Source: Clostridiaceae bacterium (GTDB lineage Bacteria > Bacillota > Clostridia > Saccharofermentanales > Saccharofermentanaceae). From it: a DNA stretch of 64,000 bases. Below, piece after piece: positions 18,178 to 26,416 of the stretch. The stretch is taken from positions 1 to 64,000 of the forward strand of contig JAAYCT010000033.1 of NCBI GenBank assembly GCA_012729635.1, read 5' to 3'. The stretch's first letter is position 1. Each line of letters begins with the position of its first letter. The translations under genes and the position numbers were made by a program. Below the pieces are notes generated by a model. It ran no database searches, was not told where the DNA came from, and worked only from the letters and a program-made list of their open reading frames with translations.

Positions 18178-18350
18178 CCGCTTCTTTTCATGTGTGTGTA
18201 CAAACATTGTTCTTTCCGTTCCTATGTGATAGATTGAAGTGGCAGGTATAACTATGCAATATGAGTTCCCTGAGCACCGTTTTTTCAGAAGCCCGATGGC
18301 TTTTATGAGAAAGGAGGGAGCGAGACGGTTACTGCCACTCGCCGAAATAA

Positions 18351-18689
18351 ATGGAAAAATATGTTTTTTTTGCCTTTAACGGAAGCCCTGTGTGTTTCAT
18401 TCATGTCATGTTGAATGCACTGGATCTCGATACGCGAGGACATGACGTGAAGATTGTTTTGGAAGGAGAGGCGGTTACTCTGATTCGTGAGATGCGCGAA
18501 AAACAAAATACACTTTTTGCGTTGTTGGAGGAGAAATTTATCATGGATTGTGTTTGCCGTGCCTGCTCAAAAAATATGGGTGTTCTGGAATATAACGAGA
18601 GTTCCGGTATTCGACTTGCCGATGAGATGAACGGACATCCGGCGATGTCGACCTATACGGATATGGGATACATCGTCATTGTGATTTAG
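18351..18689 (+). CDS. DsrE-like small protein
   Basis: The 112 aa protein resembles the DsrE/DsrF-like sulfur-relay superfamily. It has an N-terminal beta strand and helix (YVFFAFNG, then HVMLNALDLDTRGHDVKIVLEGEAV) and a cysteine cluster CVCRAC at 67-72 where DsrE relatives carry reactive cysteines. No ribosome site lies at normal distance from the ATG, and an in-frame TAA precedes it directly. An AAGGAGGG at 18311 lies about 30 nt upstream. The coding assignment is likely from composition and fold pattern; the function is not known. Confidence 0.65.
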   Translation: MEKYVFFAFNGSPVCFIHVMLNALDLDTRGHDVKIVLEGEAVTLIREMREKQNTLFALLEEKFIMDCVCRACSKNMGVLEYNESSGIRLADEMNGHPAMSTYTDMGYIVIVI

Positions 18690-18765
18690 CGTTCGTTCAG
18701 AGAAATCCGTGTGTTCGACCATTGAGAAGAGATGGAGTGATAACAAATATTCAGAGGAGTTGTTT

Positions 18766-19200
18766 ATGCGTTTTGAAGTGTTGAACAGAGAACATCTGGA
18801 TCAGTGTGCAGACGCTCTGGTTCAGGCTTACAAGGATGATCCGTGGACACCGGAGCGAGCGAAAGAACTGTTGAACAACTACATCGGATCACCGGGATTT
18901 CTCGGCTTTGTTGTGTATGATAATGATATGTTTGTCGGGGCTGTCTTCTGCAGAGAAATGGTTGGAGCCAAGAGGAATCGTATCGTAATCGATGAATTAT
19001 TCATATTGCCCGAAATGCAAAAAAAAGGATTCGGAAACGCTTTGCTTGATTTGTTGCGTCATCATGTTCGAAAAAATGAGCTCTCCGGAATATTTCTGAT
19101 GACGGAACGAAGCAATCCCGCAATCGAATTCTATGAGAAGAGCGGCTTTGTCAGAAACGATAATGTTGCGTTTCTCTCGGAGGATTCCGAAGACCGATAG
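18766..19200 (+). CDS. GNAT-family N-acetyltransferase
   Basis: This 144 aa protein shows the GNAT fold. It has the beta4-alpha3 acetyl-CoA loop (IDELFILPEMQKKGFGNALL, about 77-96) and the C-terminal NPAIEFYEKSGFV pattern. The substrate cannot be inferred. The ATG at 18766 follows AGAGGAGTTGTTT; an upstream TTG-type extension has no support. It is monocistronic or follows the DsrE-like gene, and ends 11 bp from the convergent radical SAM gene. Confidence 0.9.
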   Translation: MRFEVLNREHLDQCADALVQAYKDDPWTPERAKELLNNYIGSPGFLGFVVYDNDMFVGAVFCREMVGAKRNRIVIDELFILPEMQKKGFGNALLDLLRHHVRKNELSGIFLMTERSNPAIEFYEKSGFVRNDNVAFLSEDSEDR

Positions 19201-19211
19201 CATCCTCGATT

Positions 19212-20030
19212 TCAGTAAAAAACATAAGCAAGATAAGAAGATGCGATATCGGCAAGCTTTTCGATAAGCTCAAAAGGCGTCGCTTCTTTATCCGTCATTT
19301 TATACCGAGGAAAAAATCGAGTGATATGCAGAGGAATGTTCGAGTCTATGCCGGCGATCCATTCGGATTCGGCGCGCATTTCCTCTTCCGAATCATTCTC
19401 TCCGGGTATAATCAGTGTAGTTATTTCAACATGACTGAAATCGTTTGCGATTTGAATCGTTCGTTTTACCGTTTCGAGGTCTCCGGATATTCGTTGATAG
19501 AAATCATTCGAGAATGATTTTAAATCGATATTGAGCGCCCGAATATTCGGGAGGATAGCGCGGAGCGGAGTCTCGTTCACATAACCGTTAGAAACCATTA
19601 CTGTCTCCAGACCTTTTGATCTCGCCAGACGCGCCGTATCCGAAACGTACTCATATCCGATAAACGGCTCGTTATAAGTAAATGCAATTCCGATATTTCC
19701 TTCCGGGACGGTACGAGCGGCCATTTGAACCAATGCTTCGGGAGAATAATTCACCGTATCGGCGACGGTCGAATTCGACATGGATATTTCATGATTTTGA
19801 CAAAAGGGACATCGAAGATTACAACCGAAACTGCCGACGGAAAGGATTTTGCTGCCCGGATGAAAAAGTCGGAGCGGTTTCTTTTCGATCGGATCCATCG
19901 CGATCGAAGTGATCCGTCCGTAATTAATGGATTCGATGATGCCGCGGATATTTTTTCGCGCTCGGCAGAAACCGACTTGTCCTTCCGAAAGCGAGCACAT
20001 ATGAGGACAGATATCGCAGGTTGCATTCAT
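19212..20030 (-). CDS. AmmeMemoRadiSam system radical SAM enzyme
   Basis: This 272 aa radical SAM protein of the AmmeMemoRadiSam family has the N-terminal CPHMCSLSEGQVGFCRAR segment and the [4Fe-4S]-binding CNLRCPFC (Cx3Cx2C, near 75). The reaction is unknown. The family is defined by co-occurrence with AMMECR1 and MEMO-like genes, which is what is seen here: its ATG overlaps the stop of the upstream MEMO-AMMECR1 fusion as ATGA on the - strand. It resembles pyruvate formate-lyase-activating enzymes but lacks a nearby glycyl radical enzyme. Confidence 0.93.
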   Translation of the reverse strand: MNATCDICPHMCSLSEGQVGFCRARKNIRGIIESINYGRITSIAMDPIEKKPLRLFHPGSKILSVGSFGCNLRCPFCQNHEISMSNSTVADTVNYSPEALVQMAARTVPEGNIGIAFTYNEPFIGYEYVSDTARLARSKGLETVMVSNGYVNETPLRAILPNIRALNIDLKSFSNDFYQRISGDLETVKRTIQIANDFSHVEITTLIIPGENDSEEEMRAESEWIAGIDSNIPLHITRFFPRYKMTDKEATPFELIEKLADIASSYLAYVFY

Positions 20031-21400
20031 TTGTGCCGGGTCACCTCAAATTTTTCAACGAAGTAGTCAACATCAGGGGGTATCCCGGCTTTTGAAAGGG
20101 CAATCGACAGCTGGTCCTTAACGGTATCTACGCCTTCAAGGTTCGGAAGCAAAAGACCCCTTCTTCCTCGGTAAGAAACGATAACCCCGTATCGGGAGGG
20201 ATCCAATTCGGATCGATCGACAACGGGAGAAGGAGGACCTAGAACGTCTACGCTAAATACCAGATGTTGAAGCTCTTCGGCCCGGACCGGCGGGAATCTC
20301 GGGTCAGCCGTTCCGGACTCAATTGCGTTTCGGATAATTTCTTCCGCGATGCTTTCGGTCACCGGTGCGATTGTTCCGATACATCCGCGAAGCTGGCCGC
20401 CCTTTTTTATTGAAACGAAAACGCCTGCGCGCTCTTTTATCAATTCATCGGGGAGATTCGCCGGGACTGAAATGACATGACCGTTGTTAACATATTCATC
20501 AAGTGCTGCTTGTGCAAGCGCCACAAAAGGGTCTGTTTCCTCGTGAAGAAACGGCGAATCTTTATTTTTCTTTTCGCTGAGGTCGGATTTTTCGATTATG
20601 CTCTCGGGTAGAAACTCGCAAACCGCATAACCGACTCCGAACGGACCTTCGTACGAGAGAAAACGGGACGAGAAACCGATAACCGAGAGTGCCCCCGACA
20701 TAATAATCAGTGATCTTAATCCGCATTCTCCGGCCGGAATTGAAATTTGAGGATCGATTTTTCTGATTTCTTCGGTTTCTGAGTTTCGCATCAGATCGGT
20801 TACGATCTGATCAAAGAGCGGACCTTCCTTGGCAAAACCATAAGGGCCGGAGGGTATGAGTCGATGTGAAAGGTCTCCGCTTGCAATCAAAACCGTTTTA
20901 CTGTCATGGGATTCACATGCTCTTGCGATACACCTACCCAATGAAAAGTGGTCATCATAGGACAGATCCGACAACGAGATGATAACCAATTGATAATCGT
21001 GATGCTTTTTTTCAATGAAATACAGGGGCACCAAAACACCGTGGTCAATATAATAATCGCTTCCCTCCGATAGAAGAACGGGAAGCGATTTTCGTAATGA
21101 TTCGGTATATATTTTTGTGGAAAGCTCAAGATCAACATTTTTTCGAATAAATACGGAGGGGGCGTGAAAACGTCGCATATCACCGTAAAGACTGCGATCC
21201 GACGAGATCACGAAGCGATCGCTCATATGCGGTGCATGCGGAGAGATGACAATGATTGTATCCGGCTGAAGCTCCGCAATCCTTTTGGCGACCCGTTGCA
21301 TGGAATCGAGTGTGTCACGAATCTCGTTTTCCTCTCCCAAACCGATCTCGGGGATCAGCAACGGCGGATGAGGAACGGCGAAAACGGCAGTAAGTGCCAT
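20027..21400 (-). CDS. MEMO/LigB-like and AMMECR1 fusion protein (AmmeMemoRadiSam system)
   Basis: The 457 aa protein joins two domains. Residues about 1-270 are like MEMO and class III extradiol dioxygenases (FAVPHPPLLIP, VISPHAPHMSD, SGDLSHRL), with His and Asp residues suited to a metal site. Residues about 290-457 form an AMMECR1 domain (LRGCIGT, TADPRFPPV, RGLLLPN). The ATG at 21400 follows AAAGGGGTGTTCGT. It is translationally coupled to the radical SAM gene. The three families form a conserved but biochemically unassigned bacterial system; a joint oxidative or radical modification is a common guess. Confidence 0.92.
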   Translation of the reverse strand: MALTAVFAVPHPPLLIPEIGLGEENEIRDTLDSMQRVAKRIAELQPDTIIVISPHAPHMSDRFVISSDRSLYGDMRRFHAPSVFIRKNVDLELSTKIYTESLRKSLPVLLSEGSDYYIDHGVLVPLYFIEKKHHDYQLVIISLSDLSYDDHFSLGRCIARACESHDSKTVLIASGDLSHRLIPSGPYGFAKEGPLFDQIVTDLMRNSETEEIRKIDPQISIPAGECGLRSLIIMSGALSVIGFSSRFLSYEGPFGVGYAVCEFLPESIIEKSDLSEKKNKDSPFLHEETDPFVALAQAALDEYVNNGHVISVPANLPDELIKERAGVFVSIKKGGQLRGCIGTIAPVTESIAEEIIRNAIESGTADPRFPPVRAEELQHLVFSVDVLGPPSPVVDRSELDPSRYGVIVSYRGRRGLLLPNLEGVDTVKDQLSIALSKAGIPPDVDYFVEKFEVTRHK

Positions 21401-21501
21401 ACGAACACCCCTTTCTTGCTCAAGGAACAAAGGCTTCCGTGTTCATTATACCATGATAATCTGATAGACTAATATCGATAAAACGATTCGGAGGCGTGTC
21501 T

Positions 21502-22905
21502 TTGAAAAAATACGGAAAAGAGAAAACGATCTTCGAAAAAGCAGATTGTTTTTTGAAGCGACACTTGTCGGGCGATACGTTGGATTATCGCCGGATTATC
21601 GCACTGATTATTCCTCTTTTTATCGATCAGACCTTTATCATCTGTACAAACTTTTTCAACATTTCAATGATCAGCTCGTCCGGAATGGATGCCGTAAGTG
21701 CGGTCAATATGGTTGATTCCATCAATCTTTTTTTGTTGAGTGTTTTTATTGCAGTCGCGACGGGCGGAACCGTTATCGTAGCCCAAATGAAAGGAAGAGG
21801 TAATCACCGTGAAGTGCCGAGAGCGATATCGGGGACGGTCACGTCCGTTTTTCTGATTTCCTTTGGAATCGGTCTTCTAATTATCATTTTTTCATCGGTA
21901 ATATTGGGATTTCTGTTCGGAAATGCCGAAGAGAACGTGCTGATAAACGCACAACTATTCCTTGTCGGAAGTGCCGCATCCTATGTTTTTTTCGGGCTAA
22001 CAGAGTCGGTTTCCGCATCGTTGCGAGGTTTGGGAGAAACGCGCTCGTCGCTTCTTCTGACGCTTTGTATGAACGGCCTTTATGTGTTGTTGAACATCAT
22101 ACTGGTCCTCGAGTGCTCTTTAGGAATTGTCGGTATGATCATTTCTCTTCTTGCCGCGAGAATCATCGCCTCCGGAGTTGCGGTATATCTATTAATTCGA
22201 AGGAAGAATATGTTCCGTCTTTCTTTTTCGAAAATTATCCGGATCGATCCGCCGATGCTCGGAAGAGCGTTTGCGCTCGGAATTCCCTTTGCGGCCGAAC
22301 AGATGTTTTTTAACGGAGGAAAACTACTGACGCAAACTTTTATCGTCGGAATGGGTACTTATGCGATAGCAACCCATGCAATCACTTCATCCATAACCTC
22401 ACTTTTTATGATTCCGGCCAACACCTTGTCTCTTGGAATAATCACGGTGGTCGGTCAATGTATGGGAAACAAGGATATCGCCCAGGCGAAAAAATCAATA
22501 CGTACATTTTCCGTTATGACATCATTGTCTATTCTTATAATGGCGGTCGTTATTCTCCCGTTTATAGGCAATATCGTTGGTGTTTTTCACCCGACGGACA
22601 ATATTGTAGGGAGTATCCTATTGATTACTTTTGTGAACACCGCCGCACAATTAATTTTTTGGCCCTCCAGCTTTCTGTTTCCTTCCGCTTTACGCGCTGC
22701 GGGCGACGCGAGATTTACTTCGGTGGTGTCCATGCTTTCGATGTGGCTGTTCCGCGTCGTGATGGGATATGTCATGGGTGTGATTTTCGGATGGGGAGTG
22801 CCCGGAGTCTGGTTTGCGATGGAAGCCGAGTGGGGCGTTCGCGGAGTTATTTTCTGGCTTCGTCTGCGCGGGGACAAATGGTATCGACACAAAGTGATTG
22901 ATTAG
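21502..22905 (+). CDS. MATE-family efflux transporter
   Basis: This 467 aa membrane protein has about 12 hydrophobic segments in two halves, with the MATE pattern (RIIALIIPLFIDQTFI near the start, SASLRGLGETRSSLL near 175, TNTLSLGI-like PANTLSLGIITVVGQCMG near 315). It would export drugs or metabolites in exchange for Na+ or H+. The start is TTG 21502, 7 nt after GGAGG; a GTG at 21496 is too close to that site. It is divergent from the AmmeMemoRadiSam operon, with a shared 100-bp control region holding a - strand TATAAT at 21445-21450. The substrate is unknown. Confidence 0.9.
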   Translation: MKKYGKEKTIFEKADCFLKRHLSGDTLDYRRIIALIIPLFIDQTFIICTNFFNISMISSSGMDAVSAVNMVDSINLFLLSVFIAVATGGTVIVAQMKGRGNHREVPRAISGTVTSVFLISFGIGLLIIIFSSVILGFLFGNAEENVLINAQLFLVGSAASYVFFGLTESVSASLRGLGETRSSLLLTLCMNGLYVLLNIILVLECSLGIVGMIISLLAARIIASGVAVYLLIRRKNMFRLSFSKIIRIDPPMLGRAFALGIPFAAEQMFFNGGKLLTQTFIVGMGTYAIATHAITSSITSLFMIPANTLSLGIITVVGQCMGNKDIAQAKKSIRTFSVMTSLSILIMAVVILPFIGNIVGVFHPTDNIVGSILLITFVNTAAQLIFWPSSFLFPSALRAAGDARFTSVVSMLSMWLFRVVMGYVMGVIFGWGVPGVWFAMEAEWGVRGVIFWLRLRGDKWYRHKVID

Positions 22906-22963
22906 TGTTCAGGGTTCGCAAAAAGAACATCTGTGAAATGTCTGCGAATTCCGAACCGTTTGT

Positions 22964-22993
22964 TTGACTTTATCATTTCTCGAAATATAGAAT
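22964..22993 (+). promoter_or_regulatory. Promoter of the PHP-nagA-crp operon
   Basis: A -35 TTGACT (22964-22969) is followed by overlapping -10 candidates, TATAGA (22986, 16-nt spacer) and TAGAAT (22988, 18-nt spacer), about 40 bp before the PHP gene. Confidence 0.6.
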
Positions 22994-23031
22994 GAAGGAA
23001 AACAGGCAAGCCGATCCAGACAGGGAGTAAG

Positions 23032-23796
23032 ATGCTAAAAAGATTATTTGATGTGAAAAGGGATTCCGACATGCGCCGCCTGACCGACTCGATCGGCAAA
23101 GAGTATGCAATTGAGACACATATGCATACAGCGGAGGCCAGTAGATGTGCCGAAGCTTCCGGAAGCGAAATGGCTCGGTTCTACAAAAAACTCGGCTACT
23201 CGGGGATGATTGTTACGGACCATTTTTTCAACGGAAACACGGCGATACCGCCTCATTTTTCGTGGGAGGAACGTGTTCGCCTGTTTTGTCTCGGTTATGA
23301 AGAAGCGGCCCGGGAAGGGAATCGCATCGGTTTGGATGTGTTTTTGGGTTGGGAGTACGGATACTTCGGGACCGAGTTTATTACGATCGGACTGAATAAG
23401 GAGTGGTTGCTTTCCAGTCCCGACGTTCTTAACTGGGGCGTTGAGGATTATTTGACCCGCGTGCGTTCGGACGGTGGATTTGTGATACACGCACATCCGT
23501 TCCGTGAGGCTCCGTATATCCGTTCACAAAGATTTTTTCCCGATATGGTCGACGCAGTCGAAGTAATTAACTCCAGAAATGTTCAGATGGAATGGGATCA
23601 AAAAGCACACCGTTATGCTTTGGAGCACCGACTTGCGATGACATCGGGCTCTGATTCACATGATGCCCGTGTCATTCCGAACGGGGGAATGATCATGTCT
23701 CGTCGTCCCCGGACGGTTATGGATATAATTTCTGACTTTCGAAACGGAACATGTCCGCGAATGATCGGATCCGAAAGATTGGTATCAAAGAATTGA
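23032..23796 (+). CDS. PHP-domain metal-dependent phosphoesterase
   Basis: The 254 aa protein carries the PHP metal-binding motifs: ETHMHTAEAS (near 28), TDHFF (near 62), HAHPF (near 157) and GSDSH (near 206). Such proteins hydrolyse phosphate esters with two or three metal ions. The specific substrate is unknown. The ATG follows AGGGAGTAAG. It leads a tight operon with nagA and a Crp/Fnr regulator (9-bp gaps), which suggests a part in amino-sugar or cell-wall recycling, by inference only. Confidence 0.9.
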   Translation: MLKRLFDVKRDSDMRRLTDSIGKEYAIETHMHTAEASRCAEASGSEMARFYKKLGYSGMIVTDHFFNGNTAIPPHFSWEERVRLFCLGYEEAAREGNRIGLDVFLGWEYGYFGTEFITIGLNKEWLLSSPDVLNWGVEDYLTRVRSDGGFVIHAHPFREAPYIRSQRFFPDMVDAVEVINSRNVQMEWDQKAHRYALEHRLAMTSGSDSHDARVIPNGGMIMSRRPRTVMDIISDFRNGTCPRMIGSERLVSKN

Positions 23797-23805
23797 GGTG
23801 ATCGA

Positions 23806-24951
23806 ATGCTTCTTGCAAATGCTCTCGTTTGTGACGAAAACTTCAGGATGATTGATTCCGCCCTGCGGATCGAAAAAGACCGTATTGCGGGCTTGGTATC
23901 GGAGGACATTCCCGCAGCAGACGACCGGATTAATTTAAACGGCTGTATGATCTTACCCGGTTTCATCGACATTCATATTCACGGAGCCGCCGGAGCGGAT
24001 ATCTGTGACGGAACGCCCGAAGCGATTCGAACCGTTTCTCATTTCCTTTCCACACGAGGGGTAACCCGGTTTTGTCCGACCACAATGACAACATCGGCGC
24101 TTGATTTGGAACACATACTTTCCAATATCGCATCTTGCATGAATAAGGAAATAAACGGCGCGATGATTCAGGGAATTCATTTGGAAGGACCGTTTTTATC
24201 GGCCGAAAAGTGTGGAATTCAAAACGAGAAATTTATCAAAAATCCCGACATCAGCTATTTCAAAAGATTGAATGATACCTTCCCGGGAGCGATCCGAATC
24301 GTAGATGTGGCGCCCGAAAAGGAAGGTGCGATGGAATTTGTTGAAGAAGCCTCAAAGATCTGCTCGGTTTCCATGTCGCATACCAGCGCAGACTATACAA
24401 TGGCCACGGATGCGATACGCAGAGGCCTTTCACACGCGTCTCACCTTTTTAACGCGATGCCGCCCCTTAACCATCGGAATCCGGGAGCCGTGATGGCGGT
24501 ATTCGACAGCGAAAAAGTAACTGCGGAGTTGATATGTGACGGAATTCACATTCATCCGGCAATCGTTCGCATGGCATTTTCATTGCTCGGAAGAGATCGA
24601 ACGATCGTTGTCAGCGATTCGATGAGAGCGGCCGGGATGCCCGACGGAGAGTATTTTCTCGGCGGGAAAAAAGTGCTCGTATACGATAAGAGAACATCTT
24701 ATGCCAACGGAAGACTTGCCGGCTCGGTTTCAAATCTGTTAGAGGAATTCGGAAACCTGATCCGATATGGAATCCCCTTTGATCATGCAGTGCGATCCGT
24801 AACGATCAACCCGGCCAGGCGTCTGAAAATCGACTCGGTCACCGGAAGCATCGAGAAGGGAAAATTTGCGGATTTGACGGTTCTTGATAAAAATATGAAC
24901 GTCCGGATGACGATCCTTATGGGAAAAATCATTTACCGCGCACCGGAATAA
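23806..24951 (+). CDS. nagA: N-acetylglucosamine-6-phosphate deacetylase
   Basis: This amidohydrolase converts GlcNAc-6-phosphate to glucosamine-6-phosphate and acetate. At 381 aa it has family length. Motifs seen are DIHIHGAAGADICDG (metal site, near 51), HLEGPFLS, the metal ligand His in MSHTSAD, HLFNAMPPLNHR, and SDSMRAAG with the catalytic Asp. The ATG follows GAGGTGATCGA. No nagB is next to it; its glucosamine-6-phosphate product connects to the glmS/glmM genes 8 kb downstream. Confidence 0.96.
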   Translation: MLLANALVCDENFRMIDSALRIEKDRIAGLVSEDIPAADDRINLNGCMILPGFIDIHIHGAAGADICDGTPEAIRTVSHFLSTRGVTRFCPTTMTTSALDLEHILSNIASCMNKEINGAMIQGIHLEGPFLSAEKCGIQNEKFIKNPDISYFKRLNDTFPGAIRIVDVAPEKEGAMEFVEEASKICSVSMSHTSADYTMATDAIRRGLSHASHLFNAMPPLNHRNPGAVMAVFDSEKVTAELICDGIHIHPAIVRMAFSLLGRDRTIVVSDSMRAAGMPDGEYFLGGKKVLVYDKRTSYANGRLAGSVSNLLEEFGNLIRYGIPFDHAVRSVTINPARRLKIDSVTGSIEKGKFADLTVLDKNMNVRMTILMGKIIYRAPE

Positions 24952-24960
24952 GGAGATGGA

Positions 24961-25668
24961 ATGATTCGGGCATGTGAGGCTCTTTCGAAAACTGCACTAT
25001 TTGTCGGACTGGAGCGGTCAACGTTCCAGGAGTATTGTTATCTGACACGTTTGAAAACATTCGCGAAAGGTGAAATCATTGCCGCCGAGGGAGATATTTG
25101 CTTGAGTATCGGCGTAATCGAAAAGGGTCGGATTGCCATACAAAAATACACTTCGGGCGGCGATTTCGCGACCATCTCACTTCTTAAGCCCGGCGATTAT
25201 TTCGGAGAGGATCTGATTTTCGGAAGTTCGAACGTTTTCCCTTTTACATTGGAGGCAATGTCTCTGACCGAGGTCTTGTTTGTAAATAAAGATACGCTGA
25301 ATGCACTTCTCGAAAAAAGTTCGGTCGTAAAAAGCAATTTTTTACGCATCCTGTCGGATCGGGTACTGGAACAAAATAAACGGATTGCACTTCTTTCGCA
25401 AAAAAGCATCCGACAGAAAATCGCGTATTATCTCTTGGATTTAAACAACGAAAAGAATCGGACCGCGGATCAGGCGGATTCGGTCCGTCTTCCGGTGTCC
25501 AAGGAAGTGGTTGCAAAGCTTCTCGCGATGCCCAGGCCCTCATTTTCAAGAGAATTGATTCTGATGCAAAAGGACGGTTTGTTGAAAGTAGAGGGAAGAA
25601 TCATTCACTTGTGCAATATTGAACGGCTTGAGGCGGAGGTTGTCGAAGGATTTACATACGGAACCTGA
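24961..25668 (+). CDS. Crp/Fnr-family transcriptional regulator
   Basis: This 235 aa protein has an N-terminal cyclic-nucleotide-binding-like barrel (FAKGEIIAAEGDICLSIGVIEKG, about 35-57; GDYFGEDLIF near 80) and a C-terminal winged helix (VSKEVVAKLLAMPRPSFSRELILMQKDG). The Arg that contacts cAMP in true CRP is not evident, so the effector is unknown. No FNR-type N-terminal cysteines are present. It is the third gene of the PHP-nagA operon, with a 9-bp gap, and may regulate it. Confidence 0.93.
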   Translation: MIRACEALSKTALFVGLERSTFQEYCYLTRLKTFAKGEIIAAEGDICLSIGVIEKGRIAIQKYTSGGDFATISLLKPGDYFGEDLIFGSSNVFPFTLEAMSLTEVLFVNKDTLNALLEKSSVVKSNFLRILSDRVLEQNKRIALLSQKSIRQKIAYYLLDLNNEKNRTADQADSVRLPVSKEVVAKLLAMPRPSFSRELILMQKDGLLKVEGRIIHLCNIERLEAEVVEGFTYGT

Positions 25669-25727
25669 GATATCCGGCAACCCCTTGAAATCAAGTGAAT
25701 TTATGAATTTCTTTTCGGTCACGGTGT

Positions 25728-25755
25728 TTGATTCTATGACTCGTTGGAATATAAT
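25728..25755 (+). promoter_or_regulatory. Promoter of the xpt-BMP transporter operon
   Basis: A -35 TTGATT (25728-25733), a 16-nt spacer and a consensus -10 TATAAT (25750-25755), 51 bp before xpt. The leader is too short for a purine riboswitch and none is seen. Confidence 0.75.
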
Positions 25756-25806
25756 AGCAGTATGTTTTCGAACAATCGGAAATAAATCGATTTGGATGAG
25801 GTTCCC

Positions 25807-26403
25807 ATGGATCTATTGAGAGAGAGAATTATTTCTGAGGGTAGGATCATCGGTACGGATATTCTCAAGGTCGACAGTTTTCTGAACCACCAAATTGACC
25901 CGGCAGTGATGGATGAAATCGGAAGATCCCTATCCGGGGCTTTTTCGGAATCGGGCGTAACAAAGGTACTTACGGTTGAAAGCTCGGGAATCGCTCCGGC
26001 TCTTTCTGTTGCCCGCTTTCTCGGAGTGCCTGCGGTTTTCGCTCGAAAAACGGCCTCCCGCAATTTAGACAGTGACACCTATGTTTCCGGCGTTCATTCC
26101 TATACCAAAGGGGTCGATTATGTTATTCGCGTCAGCAAACGCTACCTTCAAGCCGACGATGTCGTTCTTTTGATTGATGATTTTCTGGCTAAGGGTTGTG
26201 CGCTCAGAGGGTTGATCGATATAGTCGCTCAATCCGGAGCGAAAATAGCCGGCGCGGGAATTGTTATCGAGAAAGGCTTTCAGGAGGGCGGTGCCCTCAT
26301 TCGAGGCATGGGCATCCGGGTTCATTCCCTGGCCATAATAAAGGAAATGTCGGAGAAGGAGAATAGAATTTCCTTCAAGGACGAGAATGACACAAAAGGA
26401 TAG
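25807..26403 (+). CDS. xpt: Xanthine phosphoribosyltransferase
   Basis: This salvage enzyme converts xanthine and PRPP to XMP. The 198 aa sequence closely follows Bacillus Xpt, with KVDSFLNHQIDP near residue 20, ESSGIAPAL near 60 and the PRPP-binding loop VLLIDDFLAKG near 120. The ATG at 25807 aligns with known Xpt N-termini; the upstream start at 25792 is not needed. BMP transporter genes follow after 13 bp, so imported purines probably feed this enzyme. Unlike the Bacillus xpt, no guanine riboswitch is visible. Confidence 0.95.
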   Translation: MDLLRERIISEGRIIGTDILKVDSFLNHQIDPAVMDEIGRSLSGAFSESGVTKVLTVESSGIAPALSVARFLGVPAVFARKTASRNLDSDTYVSGVHSYTKGVDYVIRVSKRYLQADDVVLLIDDFLAKGCALRGLIDIVAQSGAKIAGAGIVIEKGFQEGGALIRGMGIRVHSLAIIKEMSEKENRISFKDENDTKG

Positions 26404-26416
26404 AGGAGGAAGACTT

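Noticed and set aside
24961-25668. True cAMP receptor protein or oxygen sensor FNR
   Set aside because: The cAMP-contact Arg and the FNR cysteines are not seen, so I kept only the family-level call.
25669-25806. Possible guanine riboswitch before xpt
   Set aside because: The conserved core sequences are not present, and the promoter lies 51 bp before the start.
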